DNA of 64,000 nucleotides, from positions 13,189,078-13,253,077 of the forward strand of contig NC_049989.1 of the NCBI RefSeq assembly GCF_000003815.2, read 5' to 3'. Below the pieces are notes generated by a model that was not told the DNA's origin, searched no databases, and saw only the letters and a list, made by a program, of their open reading frames with translations. Both the position numbers and the translations under genes were made by a program. This document shows positions 39,001-48,418 of this stretch, in pieces. Source of the stretch: Branchiostoma floridae. Taxonomy: Eukaryota > Chordata > Leptocardii > Amphioxiformes > Branchiostomatidae. Numbering within the stretch: the stretch's first letter is position 1; each line of letters starts with the position of its first letter.

Positions 39001-42000
39001 TAAAAAAAAAAAACTTTCCTGAAATCCATCTCTTGACTACAAGTTCTTGCATTGAATCAGAAAGAATACTAATTCAGAACAAAAAAGTTCGTTTTGTTTA
39101 GAGTTCAAATTAATGCTTTTAATCAACCTTATTATCATCACAGTTCTGACTACAAATGCCCTATCATACCCTCAGAAGAGGGTGTGTACTTCACTTGACA
39201 CCTTGCAAATAGAAACACCTAAAGCGTCTTGAATATTCATTAGGGGACCTCCTTTCCCTGTTTGGCCACTTTCTACTTTAAGCCTCGTTCAAGACGCAAG
39301 AATAGCTCAGCTAAATTTGGACTTCTTATCAAGAAATAAAATGTCCTTGTCCTAACATCCAGGTATGCAACACAAACCCAAAAGCTGTACAAAACAACTA
39401 GTCCAAAATTCACACAAGTATGGAGTTTAATCATTTTTTCCTAACATGCCAATCCCTGTAGCTGTTGGTGCCCTATCATGTTAGACCAGAACTGCAGTAC
39501 ATGAGAGAGAATATAATTTATAAGAAGGCACTTTGTAGTTAAATAATTACAAATTAGTAAAATATTACAAATAAATTCAGGTATTTGCATGAACCTATAT
39601 TCAGTTATAATTTGCATAGGCAGTTCATGTAAATACCTAACTTGCTAGTGTGAAAAAATTAAAACTGGATATACAAAGCACTTGGTTATTTCTTTAAAAC
39701 ACTTGCATGACGAAACCCACATCAAACTGCATATAAAAACAGAAATAAACATGCTGATAAAGATTTTCTAACAATAATATGTTGTAGATTCCCCTTGTAG
39801 GTATACATGTACAATGTATACAGTAACTGTAAATACTGAAGTTTATATGAAGCACATTACATATCAGCGGGCCAGCTGAGGAAACAATCTCCAAACCATA
39901 ATCACAGTCATTAAAACAAATTTTGACATTATCAATCCAAATATACTGTAAAAGTAGAAATATTTGTGGTGACTTTATTTTGCAAAAAGGAGAAAATGGA
40001 GCATTTGCAGAGGTTTTAAGCTAGGTAAGAAATTTCTCGTGCAAATCTACATACTGTATGATACTTTTCCTGTCAACTTTCCTAAAAATCCTAAAACCCA
40101 CAAGCGCACAGAGACATTTTATACTATACTAAACCTACATACATGTATGCATTCTGCTAGCACATTACTTAAGTTAATAGTTTGACTTTCTAGTTCTACA
40201 CTTCTGCACCATATATACATGTAGTTTGTTCACTTACATGTATTTTACAACATGGACATTCAAAACAGCACATTTCAGATCCTGATATGGCTAAGTATAC
40301 ATTTGTACATAATCAGCTCTAGTTGTGACCCAGACTCAGAAACACTTTATCAGTTTTGACATACCAAACTGCCACACCAGGGTTTCTACCATAATAAGAA
40401 AAGACAGTCTTAATCCTACAGGACTTAAGGGTTGACACGTCTTGTCCATCCACCGCTCATCACCTAAGTAAGGTGACAGCTGTGGTTAAGGCGACCATTG
40501 AGTGACATCTGTCGAAACATGTATTGTATGCCGTTGTAAAGCTACATGTACAACGTAACAGATCTAGAAAAAACTAAAACTGATGAACTTGCATCATAAA
40601 AGTACATATTGAAAAACTATTAAAGCTGGATATTAATATACTATTATTAAGGCTGGATATCATGTATATCTCTATATGAATTCAATAAATCAAACAATAA
40701 GGGAAGTGGCAATTTTTGAATGAAAAGAATGTTGGTTTGGAAACTGAATCAGACAACATCAACAAATATTAAAAAAATATTAACAAATATTTTAAAATTT
40801 TCATGTAGCTTAGATGACATTATGACTTCATGTAGCTTACATTACATTATAAAAGTCTAAAATTAAAACTACATTACATTGTACATTTAGTAGGCGTTTG
40901 ATATGCTAGAACCAAAGGTCTGTTTTGAACAGGACATCCGGATCTAAATGCACTACCAAAACATTCCTTGGTCCCTGTCAATATTTGGTAAATACACATG
41001 TATGAAGTCACTATCATATTGCAACATCTCCAATATATCATGTCAACATGTGTTATGCACAACATTAAGCTTTGAAATCAATATCATCGGGCAATTCTAA
41101 ATCTAATGCTTCTCTGTGACTGCCTAATCGAGCACTTTATTGAATAAAGTGTTACATATAAATTATTCAGTCTCACTAGGAGGGAAAAGTGACAATGCTA
41201 CTATTGAACTCTGAATGACCTGTTCCCATATACGTGCCTCTGCGACAAATTTCTTCATGTCACCACGGCTACAGACTATGCCTGCAATCCACTCGAATGA
41301 GTCACGTTCAATGTCAAAGTTCTGTGTGCGTACAACCTTCATAATAAGACAAGCAGCTAAACCTTCCTGAAACAAGTATAATACACATTCAATTCTAATG
41401 ATTGTGCCTTTACAATAGATGTATGGTAAGAAGCAACATGTATCAAATGGAACATGTAATGTTACATTTGTAGAAAGAAATCCAGAAATGCCTCAGCAGC
41501 CTGGTAAACTATAATTCTTGAAATTATTGCACAAGTTTTCTTTTAATTTTTGCAGTGGCCACATCAACACAAATTGAAAACTGGTATTTTCATTACTATA
41601 CTACATGTAGATGTGACCATGGCACTTCTGCGAACTTGAAATGGTTGTTAACACTCCACTTTTTCTTTAAAACGAAATTAGATCATTGCAAACTTAAAGG
41701 CATTTACAGTACATCCATGACAGTGCTGTCATCGGGATTTATTGTGTCAAGAGTTGACTTATTTCTGTCACCAGTATCATGTTGCACACATCTATATTGT
41801 ACAGTACCCTGAACATAATGTAAACAAGAGGTTTAAAGTTATAGAAAAAAACATATAACATGTGAAATTTTGGTCTCTCTCAAATAGTAACAACTTGGGC
41901 ACCAAAAGTCTAGAATCTGTTAGGCCTAAAACCTAGTTATAGAGACAGCTACATGTAAATATAACACTGTGTAAGACAGCATTCCAACCACATCAAACGC

Positions 42001-45000
42001 TTCCTCAGTTATCGTACCAGCCCATCTTTCATTACTATGACAAGAAATATCTCTGCTGGCATGTAACTGATCATCTAAAGCATATCTAGAAGTCAAACGG
42101 TCAGTAAAAGTATTACTGACCACCTAGCTTCCAGTTGACCGTTTGACTAGAGATACAAGAAACAATTTGGGAACTTGTGAAGAGCAATGAGAACCAAGGG
42201 AGTAATGATTTACTGTACTGAAGTTCAGATTTTCAGGACAGATGGGGTGAAAGTTTTAACAAAAGGCTATAGATTAAATACCCATACAGTAAAAGTGTAG
42301 AATCGACTATTATTGTATTTTTGTAGAACGCTATCATTGAGAGACCATTAAAGTTATGGCCTTATGTCCCCTCCAGGGACAAAAGCAGGTACAAAATTGG
42401 AGTAAGTACATTTAACACCTTAACATCTGCTTGAGATTAAAGCACCATCATCATGGCTGAAAAGGAACCTCTGGAGTTTCTCAAATCAAAACCTCGTGTT
42501 GATTTGAGAATTAAATTCCAGAAACATACAAATATTTCATTTTCTATCAGGTTCTAACCCTTGCTTTTCAATGGTGTAAAGAGCAGATGGTGCTAGAAGA
42601 TAAGATCTAATGATAAAGCGATAGTGTCTAAACAAGTTATTGACAAGGTGATTTTCTGATTGATTAACAATATTACAGGTATGTACACATCACACTAAGA
42701 TGAGTAACAAAATGCCATTTCCTGTACAAATCTATATAATGTAAAATTAAAGTGGGACATATGAAATCTATAAAAATAGCCAGTCAAAATGATTTCTCCT
42801 CTGAAGTGCAAAGATTTTTTTTCTTTTTGGGACACCTCTATAGCAACGCAGCTTTTATCACCCTTATAGCGATCAGAACTGGCGGGAATTCTGGAAAAAT
42901 CGATGATTCCTCAGATTAACTTGTGTCCCGATCAATGCCATGTAAGGCCTAAAGATAGCTGGGATTTCTCCTAATTCCCAACATAACCCCCACAACTCTG
43001 CACCCAATTTCACAGGTAGTTTAACTCTAATCCCAGTCTTGGACATCTATACTTGCAAGTGAAGTCATTATTATTACTATGGAGTCTGGGCTACTGGTAT
43101 TGATATAGAATGGTTAGTCTGATTTTCCTGGGTCAGCAACAAGATAAGAGGCTGTTTCCAAAAAGTCAAGTCGGTAGCACTGTAGGTGAAAATGTTACCA
43201 GTATGTGCTTTTGATTCTCAAATCAAAACAGAAACATACCAAAAATCATGACATCCGTCAAGACGCTCTCAATGTTATTCTCATCCAAAGTTTGAAAGGA
43301 AATTGGAGCCTGCAGTTCTCAAAAAGCCGCTAGGGGGTCCAAACACACAGCACTTACTCTCTGCCCAAAGGGCTATCTACTACTCATGTCCAGAACACGA
43401 GATATAAAATATTGAAGTTCTACTCTCTAGTTTGTTGTTTTGCTTTCCCTTCATCAACACTTTATAGTAAATTCTACACTGAAAAAGAATCCCTAAGAGT
43501 TTGAAAATTTACAGCAGTGAAGTTGACATACATGTGCTAACAACACAGAGGCAAATTTATCATGACATGTTCCTCTGACCTATTTCACAAGAATGCAGGC
43601 ATGTCTTTGGAGGTATCAGTTTCAAACAATGTGTTTCTTCAACTGCCCTGACACTGTATACAAAAACTCACCCAGGGTCAGAAAAGGAATCTGTCCAGAA
43701 CTTCCATTCTCCACGTAGGAACTGCCCCCTCTCTTCTTGGCATGCCTGATACTACCTGGACCAGAAATTCTGTTTTGTATACATCTATGCATACGTCCAT
43801 TCGGAAGTGGTTTGTCAAATGAAAATCTTTTCATACAGAAGTTAAGAGGTAGTTAATTTAAAGTTAATTCAAGACTAGCATTCTAATTAGCATTCAAATT
43901 GTACAAATCCAATTGTCATGTCAAAACAGAGCTGTTTCCATCCCCTATGGGTCCATTTTCTTTCCATCCCATTCATTATTTGGGAACCCATGTTGTAACT
44001 GTTGTTAAATCTGTCATTCTATTATTAAACTAACAATACATTTTCATCAATATCATGTAATGAAGTTCAGATTTTTACCATAGTAATTGTTTTCAGGTAA
44101 TGCCGAATTACAAATGGACACCCCCGTCTTGAAAGTAGAGTGGGACAGCCCATCGTGGTACTCTCCAAGCAGAGGTTATACTTCAAGACTGTTTTAAATA
44201 TTGCATTGGTTACTGTCTAGTCTTATAATACTGCAAATGCATTAAAGTTCTCAAAGGTTTAATTTCACAGCATGAAGTAATCGCTGTGTTTTTGAGATAG
44301 CAGTGAACATAAAACCACCACAGACATTTCTGCATTTACAGCAGATAGCTACCCGGGCATAAATGGAAATAGAAAATTCCCGGTATTACCAAAGAGGGTA
44401 TCATACACCTTAGCCCACATTGCAAACACCATAATTACTTCATGGAGGTTTGTGTCCTACAGACTCTGACAATCACACTGTGACTGTTAAAGTAGGCTAA
44501 CAAGAGTCCAGAGAGACCAGAACTGGAACATTCCAAATCCCCAGCTGCAACAGAGAGCCCTTATCAAGATGAAGACATCCTTGAACCATTTGGTTCTAGT
44601 GGGGAGGGTCAAACAATAACATGTATATCAGGTATATGCCAGTGGGAGGGGGGCAGTCTGGGACAGGGTGCCTCCCCCTTGTGGTATCCAACCTGTACCA
44701 GGATGCACATGGTATTGGAGAGAGTATTAAGCTATCGGTAAGGTATCGTACGAATGGTCCGGACCTTTCGGGAGAAATTTTCCCAATATCGTAATGGCGA
44801 TATAGTAGTTCCATCTAGACGATGAAAAAAAGCTATCGGCGAGAGGTTGTAGGCTCGCCGATATCGGGAAAAACTGTGTGTAGATCGTGCCTTATGCTCT
44901 TTTACATAAGGCGTAGGCAGCCTATTTTATTTCCCGTAACGTAATTCGTAGCAAGGCAACCAAATTCAGCGTAATTGCCTTCCTTGATTTAGCGTAATTA

Positions 45001-48000
45001 CGTAGGTGGTTCTTCTGAATTCAGCGTAAATCGTTGTCAGGACCCCCCATGCAGACCCTCATTGGAGAGGGCAAACCACTGAAGCAAAGCTACAGTATTG
45101 GCATAGAAACATAATTTTGGCAATATATACAGAACATTTAACTAATGGATTATAAATGAAAGACAGTATCATTTTAAACGTTTCCATTAAAGGTTTTATC
45201 ATAACCATTACTTTAGGTGATCACGGTAGTTTTTTTCCTCCTCACATTCCTAAATATCTTGATTACCCCATGACAGAAACTGTTTATTCTTTCCTACATA
45301 GCTGCAGCTGCAGACATGGGGTAGCTATGCCTGCCATCTACAGACCAAGGCTAGGCTGACAAGAAACAGCCTCAACACACTACACCCAGGACATTCCACA
45401 GAAAACTTCATCTGGTGGCATGCTGTTCTTGGCTGGCTGACAGAGAAGACTAGTAGTACAAGATGCAACACGACCACAGCATGTCCAGGACAAAAGATAC
45501 AAACACAGGAAATTCTGCTGCAGTGCCAATGATAGCTGCCAGGAGGTCCAAATTTACGTTTGACCTTATATCCACATACAAAATATCACCCCAAACATCT
45601 GGAAACAAAGAGACGCACCAAAAAAAAACAATAATCAATTTTGTGAAAAAATATTGTGACTGTGGTGATCATCCATATGTCTATAATAACTAATTGGTTG
45701 CAACATGGCAATGCTGAATTATATGTAGAATGTTGTATCTCCATATTCCAACATTTTCATATTTCATACAATTTGGTATTCACTTATTTCGTGAATTCTG
45801 GCTCTAAAAATAAATTCATTTGAACACATTTCCACCTACTACTAAGTTTCTCTTCCTATGAGAAAATATAACTATAAAATGACATCTTTGTGACATTTAC
45901 TGGCGGGGCCATCTATAAGTTAATTTTACTTGTTGTACGCCCAATATCATAATCTGTGAATGTGACAGGATCGGTCGTTGGCCTCTACAGAAACAAGCAT
46001 ACAATGTAAGTTAAGTAAATAAATAATGTTATAGTCTAGCCAGGTCAAATAGTTGATCTAGGCCTAATCTGCAGTGATACAGTCACTCGGATTAAACCTA
46101 ACTGGGTCAGCATGCAGACTAATTCAATTCCAGAGTAGATCTAAATCTAGGTGGCTCTGGGGGGCATTGCTATTTCTAGCTATTAGTATGGGCCAAAATG
46201 AAATCATACACATGTATACATGATGTACTTGTATCATCAACTATTGCTGAACTTGTGGAGTGTTGATAAAACTGATGAGCAAATTTAGTATGAAGACCAT
46301 GTTCATGTATGTCTCAAACATCTTACCTCATAAATAACACAAAGCATTGCCACTTCATTAACATACATGACATCATTGAATGTCATATCTAATTTGTCTC
46401 CTTTTCAAGCCTAGTACTACTAGATTTAGTCCATGTATTTGATAGTCTATTTACTCTAGCGTATAAAAAACAGGGCAATCTGTTATAACATTTCTAGATG
46501 TTCTCTAGATGGCTTAGATACTGTAAGTGTAGAAATTTTCATGTTTAATGTTCACAGTTTCCTTGGTAACCTGTTAGCACTTGTTCTGTCTTTTGCCCAC
46601 CTACTCGAAATAAAAACCACAGTGAACACTCTATTTTCTCCTTACGACGAAGTCAAATCTCCACAAACTTTAAGGCATTTACGGTATAAACTATCATGTT
46701 CCAGCAGTCACAAAAGCATGCACTCATCAAGAAATAGTGCCCAACCAATCTCAAGTTCATGGTTCTGTTATTTAGGAGTCCTAGCTTCCCCCCACATCCT
46801 GTCTGCTGACTGTGGTCTAATATATCTGATCTTAACGCTTCACCCTTGCACAGTGACTGCTGCCCTTTTGCCCAGCAACTGCACTGCTGCAGATTGCCTA
46901 TTCATCTTATCAGCAGCGTTCATTCTTCCAAAGTGGTGTGATCATGATAAAGTCTTCCATCAGTATGCCAGACTGCAGTGTTCTTCCACTTGTGTATCCG
47001 GCTGCTTTCTGGAGATGTGCTGTAACTTGGCGCAAAGCTTGGCAGCGTTTGGAAGTCGCAAGCAACTTCTTTCAAATTCGATATCGTTGAGTCATGACAT
47101 TTGCATCCTCATGGAATAATCATCATATTTTATGTATACATTGTACGTCAATATCAATATTTGTAAATGGCTAAAGACTATCACTATACAGTCTGTAGCC
47201 ATGTGGCTTGAAGTAGAATACTATGGACCACATATCATTTGCAAGTGTGAAATTGTGCTCTTGGTTTCTAAAAACATTCTATCTAACGTTATGCGCTGTA
47301 CGTTATTATCTCCATTTGTAAATGACAATTATTAACACAGTCTGTAGTCATGTAGCTATAATACTATAATGGACCATTATCTGAGTGACCATATCATTTG
47401 GGTGAAATTGTAATACAGGTTTTAGAAAACAATTAACACCAGGATTTGATAAACATCCTGTGCTATATTTTTATATCATGGATATAGCTTATCATAACAA
47501 AGTGTGCAATATTTTGAGCCGACTATGTGACTCACTCGACAGAGTGACTTTCATATTAAAATCACAAAACCCCATTCATGGACAAAGAAACCAGGCTATA
47601 ATAGACAGACTGGCAATATTCAAGGGCAGCCATATAACAAAGAAGCCGTATACGCACATTAGAGAATTAACATTTGTTGTTTATGTGTTTGTTTTCCACA
47701 GGTGGACGATGACTCACAGACAACATAAACAAGTAAACAAATGCTGATCAACCACATGCTGGAGTGCCATGTCACGATGACACACAATATGAAGAAAATT
47801 CAACCATACAAAATAATATCCTATTTCTTCTTACCTATGAATTTTTAAGAGTCTGTATCCATAGCACAGTATTGAAGCTGGTGATACCAACGTTCGTATA
47901 TCATACTGACCCACATATCTACCAAACCCCAAACATGCTTGTTTACCCAACACAGGATATTATTTTCAATAGGGCAACTCGCTATGGACCCCTCGCAGAG

Positions 48001-48418
48001 TCTGCTCGGTGGGCTAACCCATACCTAAAACCTGTTATTTTGTAAATATATGTTGTACAGAAAACGTGGTAGTTTTAAGACTATACAAATGTGCCCATAA
48101 ATCTTCTAAACCTGTCCCAAACACCAGGTATAGCGTCAGCTGCAAACTAGCCGGAAGGAAAGCGCCCCCCACCCCACCCTGGCTCCGTAAACAAAACGAC
48201 CAAACTAGCTCGACAACGTCGAGTTTTAGAAGGCGCCAGGCGAACGTCAAGCTGTCTGGGATATCCAGGAAGTTTTACGGACTGGGATAAAGTAAACAAG
48301 TGGAGTTATATCGAGCTGTGAGCCGTGTTGGCATCCGGAAAAGTCCTCGCACGTTTTTCGCTATTTGGTGCCAAACGCCAAACCGATATGGTATATATCA
48401 CTCACCTAAGTCTTCCAT
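11798..48418 (-). CDS. PXN: paxillin, spliced gene with nine coding exons
   Basis: Exons, in transcript order: 48406-48418, 26700-26869, 18939-19140, 15860-16025, 14986-15214, 14082-14303, 13282-13455, 12623-12853 and 11798-12064. Total 1674 nt, 557 aa plus stop, the same length as a major human isoform. All phases agree. The product is the focal-adhesion scaffold that links integrins to FAK, vinculin and GIT/PIX. LD motifs: LD1 about 3-13 ([10 protein letters not shown]), LD2 about 107-120 ([14 protein letters not shown]), LD3 about 168-180 ([13 protein letters not shown]), LD4 about 238-250 ([14 protein letters not shown]), LD5 about 299-312 ([14 protein letters not shown]). Four LIM zinc-binding domains follow at about 324-377, 383-436, 442-495 and 501-554, with the family C-terminus [13 protein letters not shown]...KLFG. 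A proline-rich stretch ([10 protein letters not shown]) follows LD1. Only one YxxP tyrosine is seen (Y275, YATP). Hic-5 and leupaxin are vertebrate paralogues, so a single ancestral-type paxillin is the best call. Confidence 0.95.
12623..12853 (-). CDS. PXN: paxillin coding exon 8 (LIM2/LIM3)
   Basis: 77 codons, phase 0 at both ends. Acceptor ctccatag then AAATGC; donor AGG|gtgagc. It encodes the second half of LIM2 ([37 protein letters not shown]) and the start of LIM3 ([20 protein letters not shown]). Zinc ligands are intact. Confidence 0.95.
12958..13140 (+). mobile_element. tRNA-derived SINE in paxillin intron 7
   Basis: An RNA polymerase III A-box TAGCTCAACTGGTAG (12968-12982) is followed about 60 bases later by a B-box-like GGTCAAACCCTGG. 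Together they form a tRNA-like head that does not fold into a full tRNA. The tail contains tgggacatctcggttggggc. It sits in an intron on the strand opposite to paxillin. Confidence 0.65.
13282..13455 (-). CDS. PXN: paxillin coding exon 7 (LIM1/LIM2)
   Basis: 58 codons, phase 0 at both ends. Acceptor gttcccacag then ATTGTA; donor GAT|gtaagt. It encodes the second half of LIM1 ([34 protein letters not shown]) and the start of LIM2 ([10 protein letters not shown]). Confidence 0.95.
14082..14303 (-). CDS. PXN: paxillin coding exon 6 (LD5 and start of LIM1)
   Basis: 74 codons, phase 0 at both ends. Acceptor tttttttcacccag; donor CAG|gtgggc. It contains the only YxxP motif of the model (DAYATPN, Y275), a Pro/Ser-rich stretch (SPTSPSPAG), LD5 ([17 protein letters not shown]) and the first LIM1 cysteines ([11 protein letters not shown]). 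Confidence 0.93.
14520..14850. repeat. partial copy of the 18142-18747 transposon family
   Basis: Shares ctcaaataaaggaatactac, gcaccccc, tttgtagcaccttttgaatt and aaagtgtgtacttc with the right half of the element at 18142-18747. The far terminal repeat is missing. It is in paxillin intron 5. Confidence 0.55.
14986..15214 (-). CDS. PXN: paxillin coding exon 5 (LD4)
   Basis: One base completing an asparagine codon (AA|T), then 76 codons; ends in phase 0. Acceptor aactgtttcag; donor CAG|gtataa. LD4 reads [17 protein letters not shown]. In vertebrates this motif binds FAK and the GIT1-PIX complex. The upstream part is Pro/Ser/Gln/His-rich linker. Confidence 0.93.
15860..16025 (-). CDS. PXN: paxillin coding exon 4 (LD3)
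   Basis: Starts in phase 1 and ends in phase 2. Donor is AA|gtaagt. LD3 reads [15 protein letters not shown] lysine/proline-rich linker precedes it ([14 protein letters not shown]). The acceptor is a tandem NAGNAG (ttcagcag), so the exon can start at 16025 or 16022. Both keep the frame and differ by one alanine. Confidence 0.93.
16097..16556. mobile_element. long foldback element in paxillin intron 3
   Basis: The left arm, about 16097-16283, is inverted as the right arm, about 16361-16556. Matched blocks include gaaattgctaaac, aatgaccctttct, aagacaccacttttgcagga and agaaagtctatgtcg. The arms are about 190 bp with a spacer near 77 bp, so the sequence can form one long hairpin. There is no coding capacity. 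Clear target duplications were not identified. Confidence 0.8.
17601..17735 (-). pseudogene. fragment resembling a hAT-type transposase
   Basis: A 44-codon minus-strand frame begins [11 protein letters not shown] and contains [12 protein letters not shown]. This resembles the conserved ATFLDPRFK segment of hAT/ZBED transposases. It is preceded by a pyrimidine-rich tract (ccttccttccctctg) and ends at TAA 17601-17603. It lies in paxillin intron 3 and is far shorter than a transposase. The assignment rests on one motif and could be chance. Confidence 0.4.
18142..18747. mobile_element. DNA transposon remnant with about 30-bp terminal inverted repeats
   Basis: The left end reads taccgtatattctcgaataa then agtacgcacc. 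The right end reads gtgcgtactttattcgagaa then tatacggta, an almost perfect inverse. The termini are flanked by TA (possibly TAC/GTA), suggesting a Tc1/mariner-like or Harbinger-like element. Internal sequence repeats the agtacgcaccc motif. It is non-coding and lies in paxillin intron 3. Confidence 0.78.
18939..19140 (-). CDS. PXN: paxillin coding exon 3 (LD2)
   Basis: 67 codons plus one base, phase 0 to phase 1. Acceptor cctctctcccag; donor TCAG|gtaagg. It encodes a Tyr/Gln-rich segment ([20 protein letters not shown]), then LD2 ([16 protein letters not shown]). In vertebrates LD2 binds vinculin and FAK. None of its tyrosines is in a YxxP context. Confidence 0.92.
19191..20040 (-). repeat. 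tandem array of about 120-bp units derived from the paxillin exon 3 acceptor
   Basis: Seven imperfect units lie directly upstream (in gene sense) of exon 3. Each repeats the end of the intron and the first 30 or so bases of the exon. Exon-like starts fall at 19264, 19405, 19527, 19650, 19767, 19891 and 20010, spaced 117-141 bases. Each keeps an AG before a GGCCC(T/A)GTGTACCAGAGT-like sequence. They look like serial partial duplications of the splice acceptor. Confidence 0.88.
21144..21355. mobile_element. palindromic MITE (TACTGTAAATGCA family)
   Basis: Ends tactgtaaatgca and tgcatttacagta, with ttcgcggtgg and ccaccgcgaa arms inside. It is one of the best-preserved copies. Confidence 0.85.
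21364..21542. mobile_element. palindromic MITE, adjacent second copy
   Basis: Begins tactgtaaatgagg and ends atttccacatttacagta, nine bases after the preceding copy. It is more diverged. Confidence 0.75.
21925..22172. mobile_element. MITE, second copy of the 8780-9032 family
   Basis: Left taaggtggactctcactgca then cttggggcac; right tgcctcaagtgcagtgagat then accaccttta, its inverse. The interior contains gttcgttcactgcgg and an AT-rich core. Confidence 0.78.
24080..24670. repeat. tandem repeat, four units of about 150 bp
   Basis: The motif caagttcaa(a/g)c recurs at 24099, 24246, 24398 and 24550, spacings 147, 152 and 152. Each unit also carries a gcccaaaatcaaa-like block, (a/g)taccaaaaatcgtcg and a gatacagcgcc-like end. 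Open frames across it (24242-24586, 24307-24726) are repeat read-through. Diverged relatives seem to occur near 43300, 45540 and 57600-57870. Confidence 0.8.
25127..25433. repeat. recent tandem duplication, two copies of 154 bp
   Basis: attcatagcgaggaaacttg begins at 25127 and again at 25281. The two copies differ at only a few positions through ggtgattg(t/g)tctaata, indicating a young duplication. Confidence 0.88.
26700..26869 (-). CDS. PXN: paxillin coding exon 2 (LD1 and proline-rich region)
   Basis: Acceptor tctccccacag then ATGCACTGTTAGCTG. Read in phase 1 with a preceding G it gives [15 protein letters not shown], the LD1 motif. The apparent ATG at the exon start is out of frame and is not a start codon. 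It ends in phase 0 with CAG|gtatag. It also encodes [11 protein letters not shown], a likely SH3 ligand. No YxxP is present (the tyrosine reads YPRE). Confidence 0.92.
26911..27082. mobile_element. palindromic MITE (TACTGTAAATGCA family)
   Basis: tactgtaaatgcagag at the left and acatttacagta at the right, with ccaccgcgaacat arms. It lies about 40 bases upstream of paxillin exon 2, inside the region expected to hold the branch point and its surroundings. Confidence 0.82.
28057..28116. repeat. (TCAC)n microsatellite
   Basis: Fifteen uninterrupted 4-base units. Likely polymorphic in length. Confidence 0.95.
28922..29555. mobile_element. foldback element with multiple GCGCGTG motifs
   Basis: The left end contains gggaacgggttttctgcgcg followed by further gcgcgtg units. 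The right end is its inverse, a run of cacgcgca units ending caaaaccccaacccgttata. Internal blocks (tgatttgcatatttt and ctaatttgcatatttt) are repeated. It is non-coding. Confidence 0.7.
32034..32100 (-). CDS. PXN: probable alternative first coding exon of paxillin
   Basis: A minus-strand ATG at 32098-32100 opens 22 codons ([15 protein letters not shown]...) and reaches a good donor, TTCG|gtaggt. It ends in phase 1, exactly what exon 2 requires. Spliced to exon 2 it would read ...[13 protein letters not shown], replacing MEDL of the main form. The upstream 240 bases are GC-richer and promoter-like. No transcript evidence is available. Chance phase agreement is one in three. Confidence 0.45.
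32101..32340 (-). promoter_or_regulatory. putative internal promoter of paxillin
   Basis: A GC- and CpG-richer island in AT-rich intron sequence, immediately upstream of the alternative exon. On the minus strand it has ETS-type sites (TTTCCGGAAAGG and CAGGAAGT) and no TATA box. Confidence 0.35.
35205..35275. repeat. fragment of the foldback repeat seen at 50690-50845
   Basis: Contains gctgggtaccatc, tttctaccaga and gggctccttacactcgct, matching one arm of the element at 50690-50845. Confidence 0.6.
39944..40045. repeat. degraded MITE (TACTGTAAATGCA family)
   Basis: tactgtaaaagtagaaatat then ttgtggtgactttattttgc and gcagaggttttaagc. Only one terminus is recognisable. Confidence 0.45.
41163..41366 (-). 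CDS. unidentified terminal exon candidate inside paxillin intron 1
   Basis: A minus-strand acceptor (ttatacttgtttcag) leads into 67 codons and a TAA at 41163-41165. An AATAAA signal follows about 20 bases after the stop, within ctttattgaataaag at about 41136-41150. The peptide has ordinary protein composition ([49 protein letters not shown]). I do not recognise it. It could be the last exon of a nested gene, an alternative paxillin terminal exon, or a transposon remnant. No convincing upstream exon was found. Confidence 0.35.
   Translation of the reverse strand, partial: EGLAACLIMKVVRTQNFDIERDSFEWIAGIVCSRGDMKKFVAEARIWEQVIQSSIVALSLFPPSETE
41545..41711. repeat. degraded MITE (TACTGTAAATGCA family)
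   Basis: The right end aaacttaaaggcatttacag then ta is preserved. The left part (gcagtggccacatcaacaca) is diverged. Confidence 0.45.
44229..44343. mobile_element. MITE (TACTGTAAATGCA family), short copy
   Basis: tactgcaaatgcattaaag at the left and aaccaccacagacatttctg then catttacagca at the right. The centre is deleted relative to full copies. Confidence 0.65.
44890..45070. repeat. dispersed repeat, copy 1
   Basis: ctcttttacataaggcgtag, then gattta gcgtaatt, and finally catgcagaccctcattg. The same series appears at 51897-52076, about 7 kb away, and a shortened relative lies near 62660-62740. Confidence 0.7.
46519..46686. mobile_element. MITE (TACTGTAAATGCA family)
   Basis: tactgtaagtgtagaaattt at the left, aaggcatttacggta at the right. 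A 192-codon open frame on the plus strand starts inside it, which argues against that frame being a gene. Confidence 0.7.
48406..48418 (-). CDS. PXN: paxillin coding exon 1 (13-base micro-exon)
   Basis: ATGGAAGACTTAG followed by donor gtgagt. It encodes MEDL plus the first base of an aspartate codon. Joined to exon 2 it gives [13 protein letters not shown], the canonical paxillin/Hic-5 N-terminus including a complete LD1. The start has G at -3 and +4. It was found because exon 2 requires a phase-1 exon ending in G before DALLADLE. Vertebrate paxillin also begins with a very short coding exon, which supports the call. Confidence 0.9.

Larger units (their letters stand above)
26870..48405 (-). 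other. paxillin intron 1 (about 21.5 kb)
   Basis: Bounded by donor gtgagt at 48400-48405 and acceptor tctccccacag at 26870-26880. It holds several MITEs, an (ACTC)n tract, a likely alternative first exon and promoter (32034-32340), and an unidentified terminal-exon candidate (41163-41366). The stretches 29600-31340, 32530-39900 and 45100-48100 are mostly AT-rich DNA in which I see no supportable gene. The 153-codon minus frame at 31346-31807 and the 192-codon plus frame at 46541-47119 have no recognisable domains. Confidence 0.85.

Noticed and set aside
41990-42123. second coding exon for the unidentified nested gene
   Set aside because: The frame is open, but part of it is a hairpin repeat and no credible donor was seen.
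46541-47119. 192-codon plus-strand frame
   Set aside because: It begins inside a MITE, has low-complexity Ser/Cys/Leu composition and no splice or promoter context.
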